NCBI GenBank assembly: GCA_009380045.1
Contig: WHSN01000021.1
Span: 1-35,115 of the forward strand
Direction: 5' to 3'
Length of the DNA stretch: 35,115 nucleotides
Source of the DNA: Luteitalea sp.
Lineage (GTDB): Bacteria; Acidobacteriota; Vicinamibacteria; Vicinamibacterales; CAVVIG01
The translations under genes were made by a program, and so were the position numbers. Shown piece after piece: positions 34,472-35,115 of this stretch. The notes under the pieces were generated by a model. The model saw nothing but the letters and a program-made list of their open reading frames with translations. It was not told the DNA's origin and ran no database searches. Within the stretch, counting starts at the first letter, position 1. Every line of letters begins with the position of its first letter.

Positions 34472-35115
34472 CTAGCGAGATTGAGGAACCGGCTGACGGG
34501 GGGAGTCCATCACGCGTCGCACACAAGCCAGCAGGTCGCTCTGCTTGAAGGGCTTCCGGAGGAAGACCATCCTCTCGTCGAGCAGCTTCCCGGCGACCTC
34601 ACTCTCTGCGTACCCGGACATGTAGATCACCCGTGAGCATCCAAGCGCGTCCAGACGTTCCACCAGCATGGGACCTGTCATTCCAGGCATCACGACATCG
34701 GTCAGGATCAGGTCGATCGCCTTGTCTCCTGCCGCGACGAGCGCAAGGGCAGCGGCCGGTGTCGCCGCGGCAAGTACCCGGTACCCGTGGCGGGACAGCA
34801 CCGTGGACACCAGGGTCAACACCCCGGCGTCGTCCTCCACGAGCAGGATGGTCTCGCGCCCCACCTCGACGGCCGCCGCCGGCTGCGCCGGAAGCGGCAC
34901 CGCGGCCTCGTCGCTCGCCGGAAAGTACAGATCGAAAGTGCTCCCCTGCTGTGGCGCGCTCGTCACCTGGATGTGGCCGCCCAGCTGCTTGACGATCCCG
35001 TAGACGATGGCCAGTCCCAGGCCGGTGCCGAGCCCCGCCGCCTTCGTGGAGAAGAACGGTTCGAAGAGCCGCGCCTGGGTCGCCAGGTCCATGCCCGCGC
35101 CGGTGTCGGTCACCG
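34472..35115 (-). CDS. Hybrid sensor histidine kinase, C-terminal part (runs off window)
   Basis: Only the last ~214 codons are inside the window; the frame is open at the right edge, so the gene begins outside. Visible are the end of a HATPase_c domain (VTDTGAGMD-like N-box remainder, LFEPFFSTK, GTGLGLAIVYGIVKQLGG) and then a receiver domain: acidic pair in ILLVEDDAG, phospho-acceptor Asp in LILTDVVMPGMTG, and Lys in FLRKPFKQ. The arrangement (kinase core then receiver) is that of a hybrid kinase in a phosphorelay. Its sensor part and partner are not in view. Confidence 0.9.
   Translation of the reverse strand, partial: VTDTGAGMDLATQARLFEPFFSTKAAGLGTGLGLAIVYGIVKQLGGHIQVTSAPQQGSTFDLYFPASDEAAVPLPAQPAAAVEVGRETILLVEDDAGVLTLVSTVLSRHGYRVLAAATPAAALALVAAGDKAIDLILTDVVMPGMTGPMLVERLDALGCSRVIYMSGYAESEVAGKLLDERMVFLRKPFKQSDLLACVRRVMDSPRQPVPQSR

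Noticed and set aside
1-35115. CRISPR array, rRNA or tRNA genes, replication origin
   Set aside because: No regularly spaced repeats, no rRNA-like segments, no cloverleaf with CCA-adjacent stem and no DnaA-box cluster were noticed on reading both strands. tRNAscan or Infernal were not available, so a missed tRNA or small RNA is possible.

Overview
The window is GC-rich and gene-dense. Several traits point to an Acidobacteriota-like soil bacterium, possibly of the Vicinamibacteria type: a Ser/Thr kinase fused to a TolB/FlgO-like domain and TPRs, an ECF-type sigma factor divergent from that kinase, remnants of a beta-propeller kinase family, and many N-terminally clipped genes. This assignment is inferred from gene content; there is no rRNA or marker gene here.

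Layout. (1) 1-2.1 kb: a TPR protein, a beta-propeller C-terminal remnant and a secreted Pro/Thr-rich protein. (2) 2.4-9.3 kb: a broken tyrosine recombinase runs into an N-terminally truncated hemerythrin. A tightly overlapping operon follows: cytochrome b-like membrane protein, Mo-bisPGD oxidoreductase with a Cys Mo ligand, four-cluster ferredoxin, Tat-anchored bc1-type Rieske protein, two-helix membrane protein and HPP permease. It ends in a frameshifted oxidase-like membrane gene. The best guess is a nitrate-reductase-like module that couples the quinone pool to an oxyanion and moves nitrite through HPP; the substrate is not proven. (3) 9.3-13.7 kb: a lipoprotein-sized unknown, a gene graveyard (serine hydrolase and IS3 orfA fragments), a methyltransferase, a PP2C phosphatase, a second recombinase fragment and half of an acyltransferase. 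(4) 14.0-15.3 kb: an exported acetamidase/formamidase.

(5) 15.6-25.4 kb, minus strand: the most unusual part of the window. Two giant proteins (1849 and 1112 aa) without signal peptides, encoded by overlapping genes, are followed by a 279-aa protein with papain-like catalytic spacing. I know no described system with this composition. (6) 25.5-29.1 kb: a DUF1304-like membrane protein, a truncated beta-rich protein, the frameshifted kinase-TPR gene, and the divergent sigma factor. (7) 29.2-30.9 kb: a two-helix K+ channel with tandem RCK domains. (8) 31-35 kb: a cupin remnant, a single protein joining a trypsin-like protease to an EndoG/Serratia-type nuclease, a PilZ/zinc-ribbon protein with two small upstream ORFs, and the C-terminal half of a hybrid histidine kinase that runs off the window.

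At least eight genes are truncated or frameshifted. Some single-base frameshifts lie in short homopolymers and could be assembly errors; others are junctions where two unrelated gene fragments meet and look like real genome decay.
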